DNA from: Macrophomina tecta
Lineage: Eukaryota; Ascomycota; Dothideomycetes; Botryosphaeriales; Botryosphaeriaceae
Reading direction: 5' to 3'
Length of the DNA stretch: 64,000 nt
NCBI GenBank assembly: GCA_024180945.1
Contig: JAKSGN010000037.1
Coordinates: forward strand, 1,183,501 to 1,247,500
In this document: in pieces, positions 22,586 to 32,519 of the stretch
How the letters are laid out: every line of letters begins with the position of its first letter
Numbering within the stretch: position 1 is the stretch's first letter
Notes under the pieces: model-generated
Seen by the model: the letters and a program-made list of their open reading frames with translations, nothing else
Database searches by the model: none
Told to the model about the DNA's origin: nothing
Position numbers and translations under genes: made by a program

Positions 22586-25500
22586 TCACTCTATGACTGC
22601 CCGCAGTCGTCCTGTCGCAATCGCGAACGCCGCCGTCGCCTTGACGGTTGCTATGTCAGCCTTCCATCTTTCCGCTGGTCCGTCGAGGTATGTTCCGTCC
22701 GGCCGCTTCGTTCCTGACCACCCACCTAGCATGTACGAAATATCTCCGAATCTCTTCCCTACCGCTCTCTGAAGCTCCGCACGCTGTTCAGACCAGCGAG
22801 TGCACTCAAGTAGAAAATGCTTGGCTGTTTCTTCTCCGCGTCCGCACGCGCACCGTGAGGAATCCGCTCTTCTGATTTTGTGGAGCGACTCGTTCAATCT
22901 TGATCTCGAAGTCCTTAGCTGAGCAATTACTGCCGCCTCCGCCGCGTTGAGCTTGTCGTACAGCTTCCTAGTGTGGTTTTGTGATAGCGCTCTATCGAGT
23001 GTGCGAGCAAGGCGCCCCTCCTTGATGCCATCAAGTTCCTTGGCCCACGCTCGAGAGATAGCCCGCTTAACGTCCGCAAGTGCGACTGACTTCAACCTCA
23101 CGCCGCTGTCCGGGACAGCTTTGTCAGGCTCGGTGGCCTGCAGCGCTAGTTTGTTCGCTCGCTCGTTTCCTGGCACTCCCGCGTGCGCCGGCACCCACCT
23201 TAGCTCGACAACCGGCACCTTTCTCCTCTGCATCTTGTCAAGAGTCTCGAGTATTTGCTTTAGCACCACCTGGCCACTTTTCTGTCTCGGTCGCAGTAGA
23301 GACTGCAGCGCAGACTTGCTGTCGCAGTAGATGACATGTTTCACCCGTGCAGCCATCGGTCGCGCTATGATCTCCCTCTGCGGCCATGCCTGGTCGATAA
23401 GCGCCACCGCTTGTCTGATAGCCTCAAGCTCGGCAAGGTGGTTGTCAATCTTTTCGCTGCTGCCGAGTGTCTCCGAATGCTCTATGACCGTTGCACTCGC
23501 ACCACCCGTGCAATAAATCCCGATCCCCACGCGTCCGTTCCGAGCGGACCCATCCGTGAAAATGGATACTTGGGAACGTGGCGGATTGCTCGCCTCGCTG
23601 CTAGCGGTATCCGAATATTCAATTGTCACTGCCGGGTGGTCCTGCCACGGGTTCTTGCCAAAGGGCTCGATAGTCTCAAGGCCGTCCAGGTCGACTTCCT
23701 GCGCCTGCCGCATAATGCGCTGTAAGGGGGAGATGTATCGTCTGTTTCTGACATCAATTCTCCTTTTCAACTTCCAGAATGGATGCGCAGGAGGAAGCGA
23801 GCAGGAGCACACCCAGAAACGGAGCATCTGCTCTTCTAACCGCACCTTGATAGGCGCGATTCCTGCCTCGGCCTCCAAGGTGGTCAGTGCAGTAGTCTTG
23901 AAGGCTCCAGTAATCGCTCTAGCCGCCATCCTCTGGATTGGCTGCAGCGCTCTCAGCAGCGACTTCGAGATTACTGGGGCCCATACAGGCGAAGCGTAAT
24001 CCACGACGGGAGCCACCGTCGCGGTGAAAAGCTGACGCGCTGCACTCGGCTGGAGTCCCTGTAGCCGCCTGAGGGCTAGGGCAGCTCTCATGCCTCTCTT
24101 TGCGACCCTGGCCGCGTGAGCCCTAAACCGAAGCTGGGTGTCGAGAGCCACCCCCAGGATCTTGGCCGTCTCCCCTGGGCGGATTTCTACACCCTTCACC
24201 ACCAGAGGTTGATCGCCCAGCTGCCGACTGTTCCTGGTGAAGTGGACCAGCGATGTTTTGTTGATGTCGAACGTCGCTCCACTGGTTCTTTCCCATTCCT
24301 CCGTCTTGGGCACTATCGTTTCCTGGAGACGCTCCACATTTTCGTTCGCGGAGTAGCCAGTAACCCAGGCGCTGTAATCGTCGATGAATGCGATTGCTCC
24401 TTTGTTCTTGTTGATTGCCGACTGCACCAAGTCAGCGTTGAAGAACAGGAAGAGGATCGGCGAGAGCGGCGAGCCCTGGGGAAGGCCTGCTTGCGGTAGG
24501 GCAGTGACGGCTGATATTTTCCCATTGACGGCAACCGACGCGCTTCTGTCCGAGCAGAAAGCTTCAATCCACTTGACAAGCACTTCCGGAACTCTCCTCG
24601 CTCGTAACCGCTGGACGAGCACCTCCCGGGACACCCCGTTGTAGGCCCCTTTCACGTCAAAGGACACCAGTGTGAGCACCTTTCCCTCTCTCCAGGCGTC
24701 GTACACGTGCTGCTGCAACACCGTCAGTGCCTGCACTGTCGACCGTTGCTTCCGCGCGCCAAAGTGGGCTTTTGGCAGGAGCGAATGTTCCTCCACCAGT
24801 GCTGAGATTCTCTCCGCCACGACGGACTCAAGCGCCTTCCCCAATGTTGATAAGAGCGAGATCGGCCTGTAGGCTCCCGCCGACTCGTAGTTTCGCTTGT
24901 CTGTCTTGCGTAGGGGGACGATCTTCGCTGTCCGCCAATGGCCAGGTAGTCGTGCTTGTCTGATAGATTCGCCGAAAAGTTGATGGATGTGGCGCCCTAG
25001 CACTGGCCAGAGCTCTCTCCATGCTGCCGCCGGGATCCCATCCACTCCAGGAGCCTTTAATGGCTTTGCTTCGAAAATCGCCCTCCGTACCTCGTCCTCT
25101 TTTAATGGCTCACTTGCAAGTTGACTTTCTATAGGGCCCGTTTGTTCGATGTCTTCCGTTCGGGCCTCTACGACCGGCAGATCCGGGAAGAAGGACCGCA
25201 GAAACATGTCTGACATCTCTTGATTCGACTCGGCGTAGCTCCCGTCCTGTTCTAAGCGCGCCACCTGCATCTGTGACAGCGCCCCCGGGCCGCCAAGGTA
25301 CTTCGTGGCTTTCCAGATGTTCGTCCGCTCCGCAAGGAATTCTCTCCAGCATGATCGCCTCCTCCGCCTAATCGTGTCATGAAAAGCCTTCGCCGCCGCC
25401 CTCACTTGGTCCGCTAGTTCTTGATGGGGCAGTCCTATCCGCCGTGCGGCTCGGGCCTGGTTCCTCAGCCGCGTGTAGGCTCGCCGAAGTTGGGTCAAGT

Positions 25501-26458
25501 CTGCACACCACCATTTCTTGACGTATGGCGATGGCCTCGCTCTTGGAGTGTGTCGCTCTAGCGCGGCAGAGACGGCATGGGTCAGGTACTCGGCCATGCC
25601 CTCTATGTCCGACGGGATTGGTGATGGGAACTCCTCTAGGTGTCGCCGCACCTGCTTCCTCACAGCTTCCCAATTTGTATTCTTGAAGACCTGCCGTGGC
25701 TGTTCTCGATCTTCCCCACTCGGCGTTAGGAAGCCGCTTTCAATTGCTCGATGTTCCGCTCCGTAATCTGTGTGGAACGGCTGACAGATGATCCGGTCCT
25801 CTGCCAAGCCGGGCGATGCAAATACAAGGTCAATGGTGGATTGGTGCTGCCCTGATTCATATGTTATAGTGCCTCGCGGAAGTATGCACTGCAGGTCGAA
25901 GTCTTCCATGAAGTCGATGATCGGGAGCGCCTCCCCAATGTGGTGCGAGTTAAAGATTGCGTCACCTCCCCATAGCTGGTCATGCCGATTAAAGTCACCA
26001 GAGAGGAGTATTTCAAACACGCCGCTGGCCTCCTCTCTGGCTCGCAGGATTGCGTTACGGAGGTGCGTCAGCACGTTGTTCAGCTCCACGTCTTCAGTTG
26101 ACTGCTTCGCCGGAACATATACTGACACCACCAGAATTATCCGATCCGGGAGAGATACTAGCGCTGCCGTAATGTAGGGAGACGCCACCATAATCTGACG
26201 AGCTGGGATGCCTTTTCTAATCCATAGTAGAGAGTAGACCGGATACCGACCGTCTAAAGTTGTTGTCGGCCTGAACTGTGTCCAGTATGGGTGGGAAGTC
26301 GGAACCGCTACCACTTCTCCCTCCGCCGTTCTAAAGCAATTTGGTTCGGAAATGTTAATGATGCTGAAGTCCCTTAGGTCTTCGTCGTTGAGGATGCTGT
26401 ACTGCGCCGTCATATTTTTCCCCAGGTTCGCTTGGATGCTCTTCAGTCTCCTACTCAT
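22586..26458 (-). CDS. LINE ORF2: endonuclease, reverse transcriptase, RNase H, zinc finger
   Basis: The 1290-residue frame starts at ATG 26458. The N-terminal APE-type endonuclease shows SIQANLG, NISEPNC and LLSGDFNRHDQLWGG. The reverse transcriptase shows LPQGSPLSPILF and FIDDYSAW, an FxDD active site where YADD is commonest. RNase H follows with FTDGSARNG, HLAELEAI, YCDSKSAL and WVPAHAGVPGNERANK. The finger CACGRGEETAKHFLLEC is near the end. ORF2 makes the target-primed reverse transcription machinery. Its ATG overlaps the ORF1 stop (ATGAGTAG), which suggests termination-reinitiation. All domains are uninterrupted. Confidence 0.93.
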   Translation of the reverse strand: MSRRLKSIQANLGKNMTAQYSILNDEDLRDFSIINISEPNCFRTAEGEVVAVPTSHPYWTQFRPTTTLDGRYPVYSLLWIRKGIPARQIMVASPYITAALVSLPDRIILVVSVYVPAKQSTEDVELNNVLTHLRNAILRAREEASGVFEILLSGDFNRHDQLWGGDAIFNSHHIGEALPIIDFMEDFDLQCILPRGTITYESGQHQSTIDLVFASPGLAEDRIICQPFHTDYGAEHRAIESGFLTPSGEDREQPRQVFKNTNWEAVRKQVRRHLEEFPSPIPSDIEGMAEYLTHAVSAALERHTPRARPSPYVKKWWCADLTQLRRAYTRLRNQARAARRIGLPHQELADQVRAAAKAFHDTIRRRRRSCWREFLAERTNIWKATKYLGGPGALSQMQVARLEQDGSYAESNQEMSDMFLRSFFPDLPVVEARTEDIEQTGPIESQLASEPLKEDEVRRAIFEAKPLKAPGVDGIPAAAWRELWPVLGRHIHQLFGESIRQARLPGHWRTAKIVPLRKTDKRNYESAGAYRPISLLSTLGKALESVVAERISALVEEHSLLPKAHFGARKQRSTVQALTVLQQHVYDAWREGKVLTLVSFDVKGAYNGVSREVLVQRLRARRVPEVLVKWIEAFCSDRSASVAVNGKISAVTALPQAGLPQGSPLSPILFLFFNADLVQSAINKNKGAIAFIDDYSAWVTGYSANENVERLQETIVPKTEEWERTSGATFDINKTSLVHFTRNSRQLGDQPLVVKGVEIRPGETAKILGVALDTQLRFRAHAARVAKRGMRAALALRRLQGLQPSAARQLFTATVAPVVDYASPVWAPVISKSLLRALQPIQRMAARAITGAFKTTALTTLEAEAGIAPIKVRLEEQMLRFWVCSCSLPPAHPFWKLKRRIDVRNRRYISPLQRIMRQAQEVDLDGLETIEPFGKNPWQDHPAVTIEYSDTASSEASNPPRSQVSIFTDGSARNGRVGIGIYCTGGASATVIEHSETLGSSEKIDNHLAELEAIRQAVALIDQAWPQREIIARPMAARVKHVIYCDSKSALQSLLRPRQKSGQVVLKQILETLDKMQRRKVPVVELRWVPAHAGVPGNERANKLALQATEPDKAVPDSGVRLKSVALADVKRAISRAWAKELDGIKEGRLARTLDRALSQNHTRKLYDKLNAAEAAVIAQLRTSRSRLNESLHKIRRADSSRCACGRGEETAKHFLLECTRWSEQRAELQRAVGKRFGDISYMLGGWSGTKRPDGTYLDGPAERWKADIATVKATAAFAIATGRLRAVIE
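26451..26458 (-). promoter_or_regulatory. ATGAGTAG overlap between LINE ORF1 stop and ORF2 start
   Basis: The ORF2 ATG comes first and the ORF1 TAG closes the same 8 bases. This fixes how ORF2 may be translated: by re-initiation after ORF1 termination. Confidence 0.85.
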
Positions 26459-27710
26459 TTTGCTTTCTGATCATTGCCTCCAGCATTCTCTTGTACACTG
26501 GGCATCCCCGGTCGTCAGCCCGATGTGGGCCGCCGCACGCCGCGCATGCCTCAGGGCCAGTCGAGCAGTCCGTGGCTCTATGGCCGTGCTCGGCGCACCT
26601 CGCGCATCTTTCCTCGCCCCTGCATCTTAGTTCGAGATGGTCGTAGCTCTGGCACCGAAAGCATCGGCGCGGCCTAGGTCGGTACTCAAAAGCGCTGGTA
26701 TACGCCGTCTCGCCTCCCACGTCAATAATCCGACGGGCCAGAAGCTCGTCTGCCTCGCTCTTCTTTGCCAAGTAAATCACCGCCGAGCCGTACAGTCGTC
26801 CACTCGCTCTGCTCAGCCATCGTGCTTGCATCACTCCTACCCTGTTTTCTTCCCCGATAACCTGGTGGGCATCTGTCCTAAGCGCCGTCCGCTCCTCGTT
26901 GAAGACCGCTGTCTTGTTGATGTTGTCGACCTTTACCGGGTACCACTGTGGGCCCCGCATCCTGGCCCCTCGAAAAGCGTTGTCTAGCCAGCCCGTGTTG
27001 GCCCTTACCTCCTCCTCGTCCCTCTCGCAACAAAAGAGAAAGCGCACTTTGGTTGGTTCGCTCGGGCTCCGCGTTAGCCCGCAGCACTTAATGTTCTTCG
27101 TCGACTCTTGGCTCTTAAGCGCCTCTTGGAAACGTGCACGAATATCCCCTGCTATGGTGATGTCAAATTCCACGTTGGTCAGATCAAGTTCGATGTGAGC
27201 TGCCTTTGCTGGTGTCGCGGTTGGCACGGCGGTGGCGTTTGGCAGAGCACCCCTGCCAACTTGATTCGGTGGCGAATCTCCACGAAGAGCGCTCGCGTAG
27301 GTGGTGCTACCCTGGGGTTGCGAAGCGGTGCTTCCACGCGTAATCTCGATGAGTTCCGATATTTCTTTCTTTAGTTCAGAAACCTGCGCCGTCAGCTGTT
27401 CACGTGCTTCTTGGGACTGTTGGAGATTTTCAGTCAGGCTCTTAATCTGATCTTCGTTTTTCGTGCATTGGATCGTCAGGCGCTTGTTCTGGTCAGAGAT
27501 TGCCTCTAGTAGGTCGACAATATCATCGAGAGTAGTTTCCTTAGTCAATTTCCTCGGCTTAGCTGGGCGAGATGAAGCCTCAGTCGACGGTTTTCCACGG
27601 TGAAGAGCTCGATAGTCGGTGCGGTCGATCTGGCGAAGTGAGACGCGCTCTGACGCGTCCGCGACGCGTCCATCTCCACCCGCACCTTCTTCGGCCGACG
27701 CCGGCGGCAT
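26451..27710 (-). CDS. LINE ORF1: gag-like RNA-binding protein with three CCHC knuckles
   Basis: The 419-residue frame starts at ATG 27710 (MPPASAEEGAGG). A coiled-coil segment (about residues 80-130) is followed by a central RRM-like region and three zinc knuckles near the C-terminus: CFRCQSYDHLELRC, CARCAEHGHRATDC and CAACGGPHRADDRGC. Such proteins coat the element RNA and form the retrotransposition particle. The stop TAG (26453-26451) lies within the ORF2 start region, an 8-nt overlap. Confidence 0.92.
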   Translation of the reverse strand: MPPASAEEGAGGDGRVADASERVSLRQIDRTDYRALHRGKPSTEASSRPAKPRKLTKETTLDDIVDLLEAISDQNKRLTIQCTKNEDQIKSLTENLQQSQEAREQLTAQVSELKKEISELIEITRGSTASQPQGSTTYASALRGDSPPNQVGRGALPNATAVPTATPAKAAHIELDLTNVEFDITIAGDIRARFQEALKSQESTKNIKCCGLTRSPSEPTKVRFLFCCERDEEEVRANTGWLDNAFRGARMRGPQWYPVKVDNINKTAVFNEERTALRTDAHQVIGEENRVGVMQARWLSRASGRLYGSAVIYLAKKSEADELLARRIIDVGGETAYTSAFEYRPRPRRCFRCQSYDHLELRCRGEERCARCAEHGHRATDCSTGPEACAACGGPHRADDRGCPVYKRMLEAMIRKQNE

Positions 27711-27809
27711 TGCAGCCAGCTTTTGTTTTTTTGAGATTCGAGATTCGATATCCGTAAAGATCTAACAATACCTCTTCCAAACCAGCAGAAGAGTCCTCCA
27801 GTTGCTCTC

Positions 27810-27822
27810 GTGCTCTGTGGTG
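27810..27822. repeat. 13-bp target duplication of LINE B (right)
   Basis: It is the partner of 22133-22145. Confidence 0.85.
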
Positions 27823-27879
27823 TTCTGGTCCGAGCGCCTTCGGAGCAGTGAGAGCACTATCTTGGCGTCACGTGCTTCA
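27823..27879 (-). repeat. LTR, second part
   Basis: It continues the LTR interrupted at 22145 and ends at TGCTTCA (LTR start TGAAGCACGTG on the minus strand). The whole LTR is about 393 bp without the LINE. Confidence 0.6.
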
Positions 27880-27924
27880 CGTGAGCGCGCATGGGTCCTT
27901 TCCACGCCGCACCCGAGCTCCCCA

Positions 27925-29706
27925 CTTACTGTTAGTCATATCCAGGTGAATGGTACAAAGAGTCTAGCGGCACTGACGAGCATCGCCGGATCGACGTGGG
28001 GAATCCCCACGCTTGGCCTACGCCAAATCTACAGAAGCATAATCCTCCCGCGTGCTCTCTACTGCTGCAGCGTCTGGGCATTAGGAAACAACGTGAACAA
28101 GGATATAGAAACGAAGCTAAAGAATGTGATAGAACGGATCCAATCCCGGGCAGCACGGATTATAGCTGGCGCTTACAGGGCCACGTCAAAGGCTGCACTA
28201 GATATAGAGCTCTTTCTCCTCCCCGCAGCACAACTGATTAAGAAAACCATGGGCGAAGCATTCCTGAGGATAGCGTCAAGCCCATTGTTCGAAGAAATCG
28301 CCCGGCTTACAGAGGAGAAATGGGGCTCTCATAAACGGGCCTCCCCGACGACATCCAGCCCACTCCTACGGATACGTGAACAGTGGAAGGCTAAGCTTGG
28401 GGATGAGAATACCGCTAACATCGAACGAAGGCTCCCGCACCTCTTCTTCCCTTGGTGGAGACCGCCACCAGTAGAGATAGCGGGCTCTAGAGAACTAGCA
28501 GTAGCACAGCACAACCAGCTCCGGGACAACACAGAAGGAGTACTCATCTACACAGACGGGAGCGCAGTTAACGGCCATGTAGGCGCAGCTGCAATAGCCC
28601 CTGGTATGTGTACAAGCCGCAAGAGGTACATTGGGTCGACTAGGTGCACCACAGTCTACGCAGCGGAGCTCCAAGGGATTGAAATGGCACTAGAAATCGC
28701 AAGCACGGCTATCTCGCAGGGCATTACAAGGTTCTTTGTGTTTACAGACAATCAAGCGGCGCTGCGAGCCCTAATCCATCCTGGTGATCATTCCGGCCAG
28801 CAGATACTCGCATCGGTCATCTTAAAGCTGCAGCAGCTCTGGGGGGCAGGTGCTTCCTTTGATTTCCACTGGATCCCCGCTCACCAAGGTGTCCCTGGCA
28901 ACGAATCAGCAGATGCGCTAGCGAAAGCAGCGGCACAGCAAGGGCGCACTTTGAAGACTGGAGATCGCGCCACAGGACCACGCACGCAAGACAGCTTGAT
29001 AGCGGCACTTAGACAATCTATTCATCAGGCAGTAATGGAGGAGTGGAAGAAGCTCTGGCGAGAGAGTGCACGCGGGCGTCAACTATTCAAGGTGGCGCCC
29101 GAACCAACAAGAAAGTCACTAGAGCTCTACCGCAGCACACCAAGGGTGCTGAGCTCGCTAATCATACAGATGAGAACCGGCAAGATTGGCCTACGGCACT
29201 TCCTCTACCAGAGGAAAGTGCCAGGCGTAACATCCGGTGAATGCGAATGCGGGCAAGGATTGCAGACAGTTAGCCACGTGCTGTACACGTGTAGCAGATT
29301 CAACGAACTGAGGCTCACCTTCCGTACGCCGGATGAGAAGGGTAGGAGACGCTGGACAACGGATCTGAGGAAGCTGCTGAACCAGCGCAGCACCGCCATA
29401 GCAGCAGCAAAGTTCATGATGGCAACCAAGCTCCTCGGGCAATTTGGAGCGATATTATACTCACAGCATGAAGCTTGACACTGGAGGAAGACGGAATAGT
29501 GTGCGGAGATTGCTGGCGCTGCGGGAAAACCGTACGCCAAGAGACATGTACGTAGAGGTATGCAGAGTAGATAGAGAGCAGGCCGGACTCCGCCGTCTTA
29601 ATTAGGCTCAAACGGGCCTAGCGGGCGCAGTGGAGCCGGCTGAGCGCCGCATAGCTGCCATCGGCGGCTGGGACGGTCTATGAATTCATCATCATCATCA
29701 TCATCA
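27925..29706 (+). mobile_element. 5'-truncated LINE (copy C) with (ATC)n tail
   Basis: Coding similarity starts near 27930 in the thumb region after the RT core. The element ends with an ATCATC run at about 29688-29706. Its protein differs greatly from copies A and B, so it is another family that uses the same kind of tail. Confidence 0.8.
27930..29478 (+). pseudogene. LINE ORF2 fragment: RT thumb, RNase H, zinc finger
   Basis: The frame is open for about 515 codons without a start codon of its own; the codons before about 27930 read through LTR sequence. It has the RT connection region (ILPRALYCCSVWALG...IQSRAARIIAGAYR), then an RNase H with a complete-looking active site: IYTDGSAVNG, AELQGIEMAL, FTDNQAALRA and IPAHQGVPGNESADALAK. 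The finger CECGQGLQTVSHVLYTC follows. RT catalysis is lost with the 5' end. Confidence 0.88.
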
Positions 29707-29960
29707 GAGGTCGGCTAAGGCACGTGACTTTGGCTTAGAGGGTAAGCTTAAGGAGGCGGCGCCAAAAGACCTCTCGTCACTTCGTTCCTCAAGGCACTAT
29801 TCTTCATCATCATCATCTTCTTCTTTCTCTCTTTAAGTTCTAGCTTCTTGTACGTAGTGCAATAAACCTTTCAACGCATACTCTAAGGTTAAGCCTTGAT
29901 AGTATGGAACAATATGACTCGATTCTCCATTATCGTCAAAAACGCCTCCTAATTAAGGTG
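29707..29960. other. Spacer with microsatellites
   Basis: It contains a CATCATCATCATC/TTCTTC run at about 29804-29825. I see no gene. Confidence 0.4.
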
Positions 29961-30003
29961 ATTTTGCCGGCAAATCAAGGATTGCCGCCTACGGTTGGGA
30001 ATA
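29961..30003. repeat. End fragment of the integrase-type transposon family
   Basis: It contains the 12-bp palindrome TTTGCCGGCAAA (29963-29974) followed by TCAAGGATTGCCGCCTACGG, closely matching 34423-34463. On the minus strand the terminus reads TATTCCC against TGTTCCC in the other copy, one TG-to-TA change. It is a solitary end in the same orientation as the right end at 34463. Confidence 0.7.
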
Positions 30004-30381
30004 GGGTTTCTCCCTTCTAAGACGGGTCTTCGGCCTAACGAGCACGGGCCTACGAGTTTATATGCCTAAAATACTGGGCCTTGTCCGCAATAGGAGACTC
30101 GTAAGTGGATCTCGTCCATGCGTAAGTCTCACAGACCAGACAATACTTGGTTATACCCGGATTTGTCCGGGTGCGTCCGTTAAGAGCCGGAATCGAAGAG
30201 GGCTCATCATTCATGGTAGTAAAACCGTCAGACAATGCACTATACCAGGAGAACTAAGACAGTGTGATAGTAAGGCTCCCTACGTATATATATTACTTGC
30301 TCGCAGCAGAAGAAGATTCGTAGCAAAAGTGAGCATATAACTCTTGTTTCTCAACTTCATCCGCACACGCCATTACCAATC
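30004..30381. promoter_or_regulatory. Upstream region of the monooxygenase gene
   Basis: No reading frame is supported. A TATATATA stretch at about 30283-30291 lies some 90-100 bp before the ATG and could serve as a TATA box. This is inference only. Confidence 0.35.
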
Positions 30382-32259
30382 ATGTTAGGTTCCAGTCTCT
30401 CGGATCTGCAGCAGAAGTACGCTGAGGAGCGCAGCAAGCGTCTTCGCCAGGATGGCCTGAAGCAGTATGCTGATCTAATCGGCACCGATTTAGCGGAGGA
30501 TCCCTTCGTCGACTACGACGCCCCGGAGTCCCAGCAGGTGCCTATCCAGGACGGGGGCGATGTCAAGTTTTTGGTCGTTGGCGCGGGCCACAGTGGAATC
30601 CTCTTCGCGGTTCGCCTAATTCAAGCGGGCTTTAAGCCCGAGGATATCTGTATCGTCGACGTCGCCGGTGGCTTCGGAGGCACGTGGTACTGGAACCGCT
30701 ACCCAGGGCTTATGTGTGACGTGGAAGGATACGTCTATCTTCCTTTACTCGAGGAGAGCGGATTCGTGCCGAAGAACAGATATTCGTACGGATACGAGAT
30801 CCGTGCCAATGCCGAGCATATTACTAGAAAGTGGGGTCTTAGTAACCGGGCCCTCTTCTCCACGCAGGTCAATCATCAACGCTGGGATGAGGACACAGGA
30901 CGATGGAGTGTGGCGTTGGTGAAAAATCGTGGGCACGAACGAGAGCCGCTTGCTCTAACTGTCCACGCCCAATTCCTTATTAATGCAGCGGGTATACTTC
31001 CTACGCCTCATATACCAAAGCTCCCGGGTTTGGCCGACTTTCGCCGTTCGAAACAGCTTTTCCATTCTGCTCGCTGGAACTATAATGTAACTGGCGGAAC
31101 GCAAGAGAACCCCGAACTGATCAACCTGAAAGGGAAAAGGGTCGGCATAATCGGAACTGGAGCCACTGCCGTACAGATCGTCCCGGAACTGGCCAAGTGG
31201 GCCGACCAGCTGTACGTCTTCCAGCGAACGCCATCCTATTGTGGCTCTCGCAACCAACGGCCCACTGATTTCAACGAATGGAAAACCCGGGTTGCCTATA
31301 AGCCCGGCTGGCAATTTGAGAGGCAGGAGAACTTCAACCATTTTATTACAGCGGACCCGGTGGACGTGGATCTGGTGAACGATGGCTGGACCGAGACGCA
31401 GGCTTTTGCGGGCGTGGCAGGTAATGCGAAGGCGGCGGAATTGACCCCTGACCTGGTCGAGGAACATATCGCCGCAATGTTCAAGCTAGACGTCCCCCGC
31501 GCAGAGCGGATCCGCGCCCATATCGATCGTATCGTCAAGGACCCGGCTGTGGCAAAGAAGTTGAAGCCATGGTACCCCGGCTGGTGCAAGCGCCCGACCT
31601 TCCATGACCATTACCTCCAGGCATTCAACAAACCGAACGTTACACTCGTAGACACGGACGGCAGAGGTGTAGAGCGCTACTCGGAAAATGGAGTCGTGGT
31701 GAACGGGATTGAGTATGACTTAGATGTGTTAGTCTTCGCCACTGGATTCTCGGTCCCTCGAGGGCCCGCCCCTTGCCCAACCATCGGCCGCGGCGGTGCA
31801 TTGCTGTCTGAGAAGTTTGATTCTGGAGATTGGGGAAATGTTTTCGGAATCACCACGAATGGATTCCCGAATATGTTTTTCTGCAGCACAGGTGGAGGAG
31901 CGCCGATGCCTCCAAATCTTACCTCCACTTTTGATATGCTTGCGAAATTAGTGGCACATATCGTGGCAACAGCCTCCCAACGTGCGGAAGATACGCAGCG
32001 GTTGACTATTGAAGCAACGAAAGAAGCAGAGGAGGAATATAGCCGTGAGGTGCGGAGGAGGGCTTTATGGTTTTCTGTGTCGCAAACATGCACACCAAGT
32101 TACTTTAACGCGGAAGGCGAAATATTTGGATTAGATCCAAAGAAAGCCGCACAGGCAGCTTCAAAAGCTTCATGGGGTGGTGGCCCAATCGAGTATTGGA
32201 GAATTGCGCAGGAATACATGGCGAAGAACACCCTAGATAAGTTTAAGATTAAGGGATAG
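30382..32259 (+). CDS. FAD/NADPH Baeyer-Villiger-type monooxygenase
   Basis: The 625-residue intronless frame starts at ATG 30382. The FAD-binding Rossmann motif is VVGAGHSG (67-72 for the glycines), followed by GGTWYWNRYPGLMCDVE (99-115), very typical of cyclohexanone/steroid-type BVMOs. The second Rossmann motif GIIGTGATA (about 256) binds NADPH. Between them the BVMO fingerprint is partly present (F220...HSARW to 232), but two residues longer and with Lys where the usual glycine stands. The C-terminal half has VFATGFSVPRG. Such enzymes insert oxygen next to a ketone and are common in terpenoid and polyketide pathways. No biosynthetic partner is adjacent, so the substrate is unknown. It looks intact and functional. 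Confidence 0.9.
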   Translation: MLGSSLSDLQQKYAEERSKRLRQDGLKQYADLIGTDLAEDPFVDYDAPESQQVPIQDGGDVKFLVVGAGHSGILFAVRLIQAGFKPEDICIVDVAGGFGGTWYWNRYPGLMCDVEGYVYLPLLEESGFVPKNRYSYGYEIRANAEHITRKWGLSNRALFSTQVNHQRWDEDTGRWSVALVKNRGHEREPLALTVHAQFLINAAGILPTPHIPKLPGLADFRRSKQLFHSARWNYNVTGGTQENPELINLKGKRVGIIGTGATAVQIVPELAKWADQLYVFQRTPSYCGSRNQRPTDFNEWKTRVAYKPGWQFERQENFNHFITADPVDVDLVNDGWTETQAFAGVAGNAKAAELTPDLVEEHIAAMFKLDVPRAERIRAHIDRIVKDPAVAKKLKPWYPGWCKRPTFHDHYLQAFNKPNVTLVDTDGRGVERYSENGVVVNGIEYDLDVLVFATGFSVPRGPAPCPTIGRGGALLSEKFDSGDWGNVFGITTNGFPNMFFCSTGGGAPMPPNLTSTFDMLAKLVAHIVATASQRAEDTQRLTIEATKEAEEEYSREVRRRALWFSVSQTCTPSYFNAEGEIFGLDPKKAAQAASKASWGGGPIEYWRIAQEYMAKNTLDKFKIKG

Positions 32260-32519
32260 TGGTTACGACGCGGAGATAAGGAGGGAGCGGCGCAGCAACT
32301 TCAGGCGATGACCGGACTAAGTATCTCGCGCCACCCTAACGGTCAAACCACCACACTCGTCTGGTCAACCGTTGGCCAATCCTTTTATGTATAAGTCACG
32401 TTCGTTATAAGTAGATAAGACCTTTGTAGTCAATTACAATCATGAATTCCCTACCTGTTGGACATCACGTGTTTCAAGGTCTCCTTATGTGCTCGTAGGG
32501 TGGATGCCGGTTCGTTTGG
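32260..32519. other. 3' flank of the monooxygenase gene
   Basis: I see no gene or repeat. Confidence 0.4.

Larger units (their letters stand above)
22146..27809 (-). mobile_element. Full-length Tad-like LINE (copy B), both ORFs open
   Basis: The element is 5.66 kb and flanked by a 13-bp duplication. The 3' end at the left has an (ATC)n tail on the minus strand, followed by the same 3' sequence as copy A. It carries an ORF1 of 419 codons and an ORF2 of 1290 codons without stops. It sits inside an LTR. There is no RIP-type decay, so it inserted recently or has escaped mutation. Confidence 0.93.

Noticed and set aside
8991..32259. A biosynthetic cluster made of the P450 and the Baeyer-Villiger enzyme
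   Set aside because: They lie 18 kb apart with only transposons between, and no backbone synthase is present in the window.
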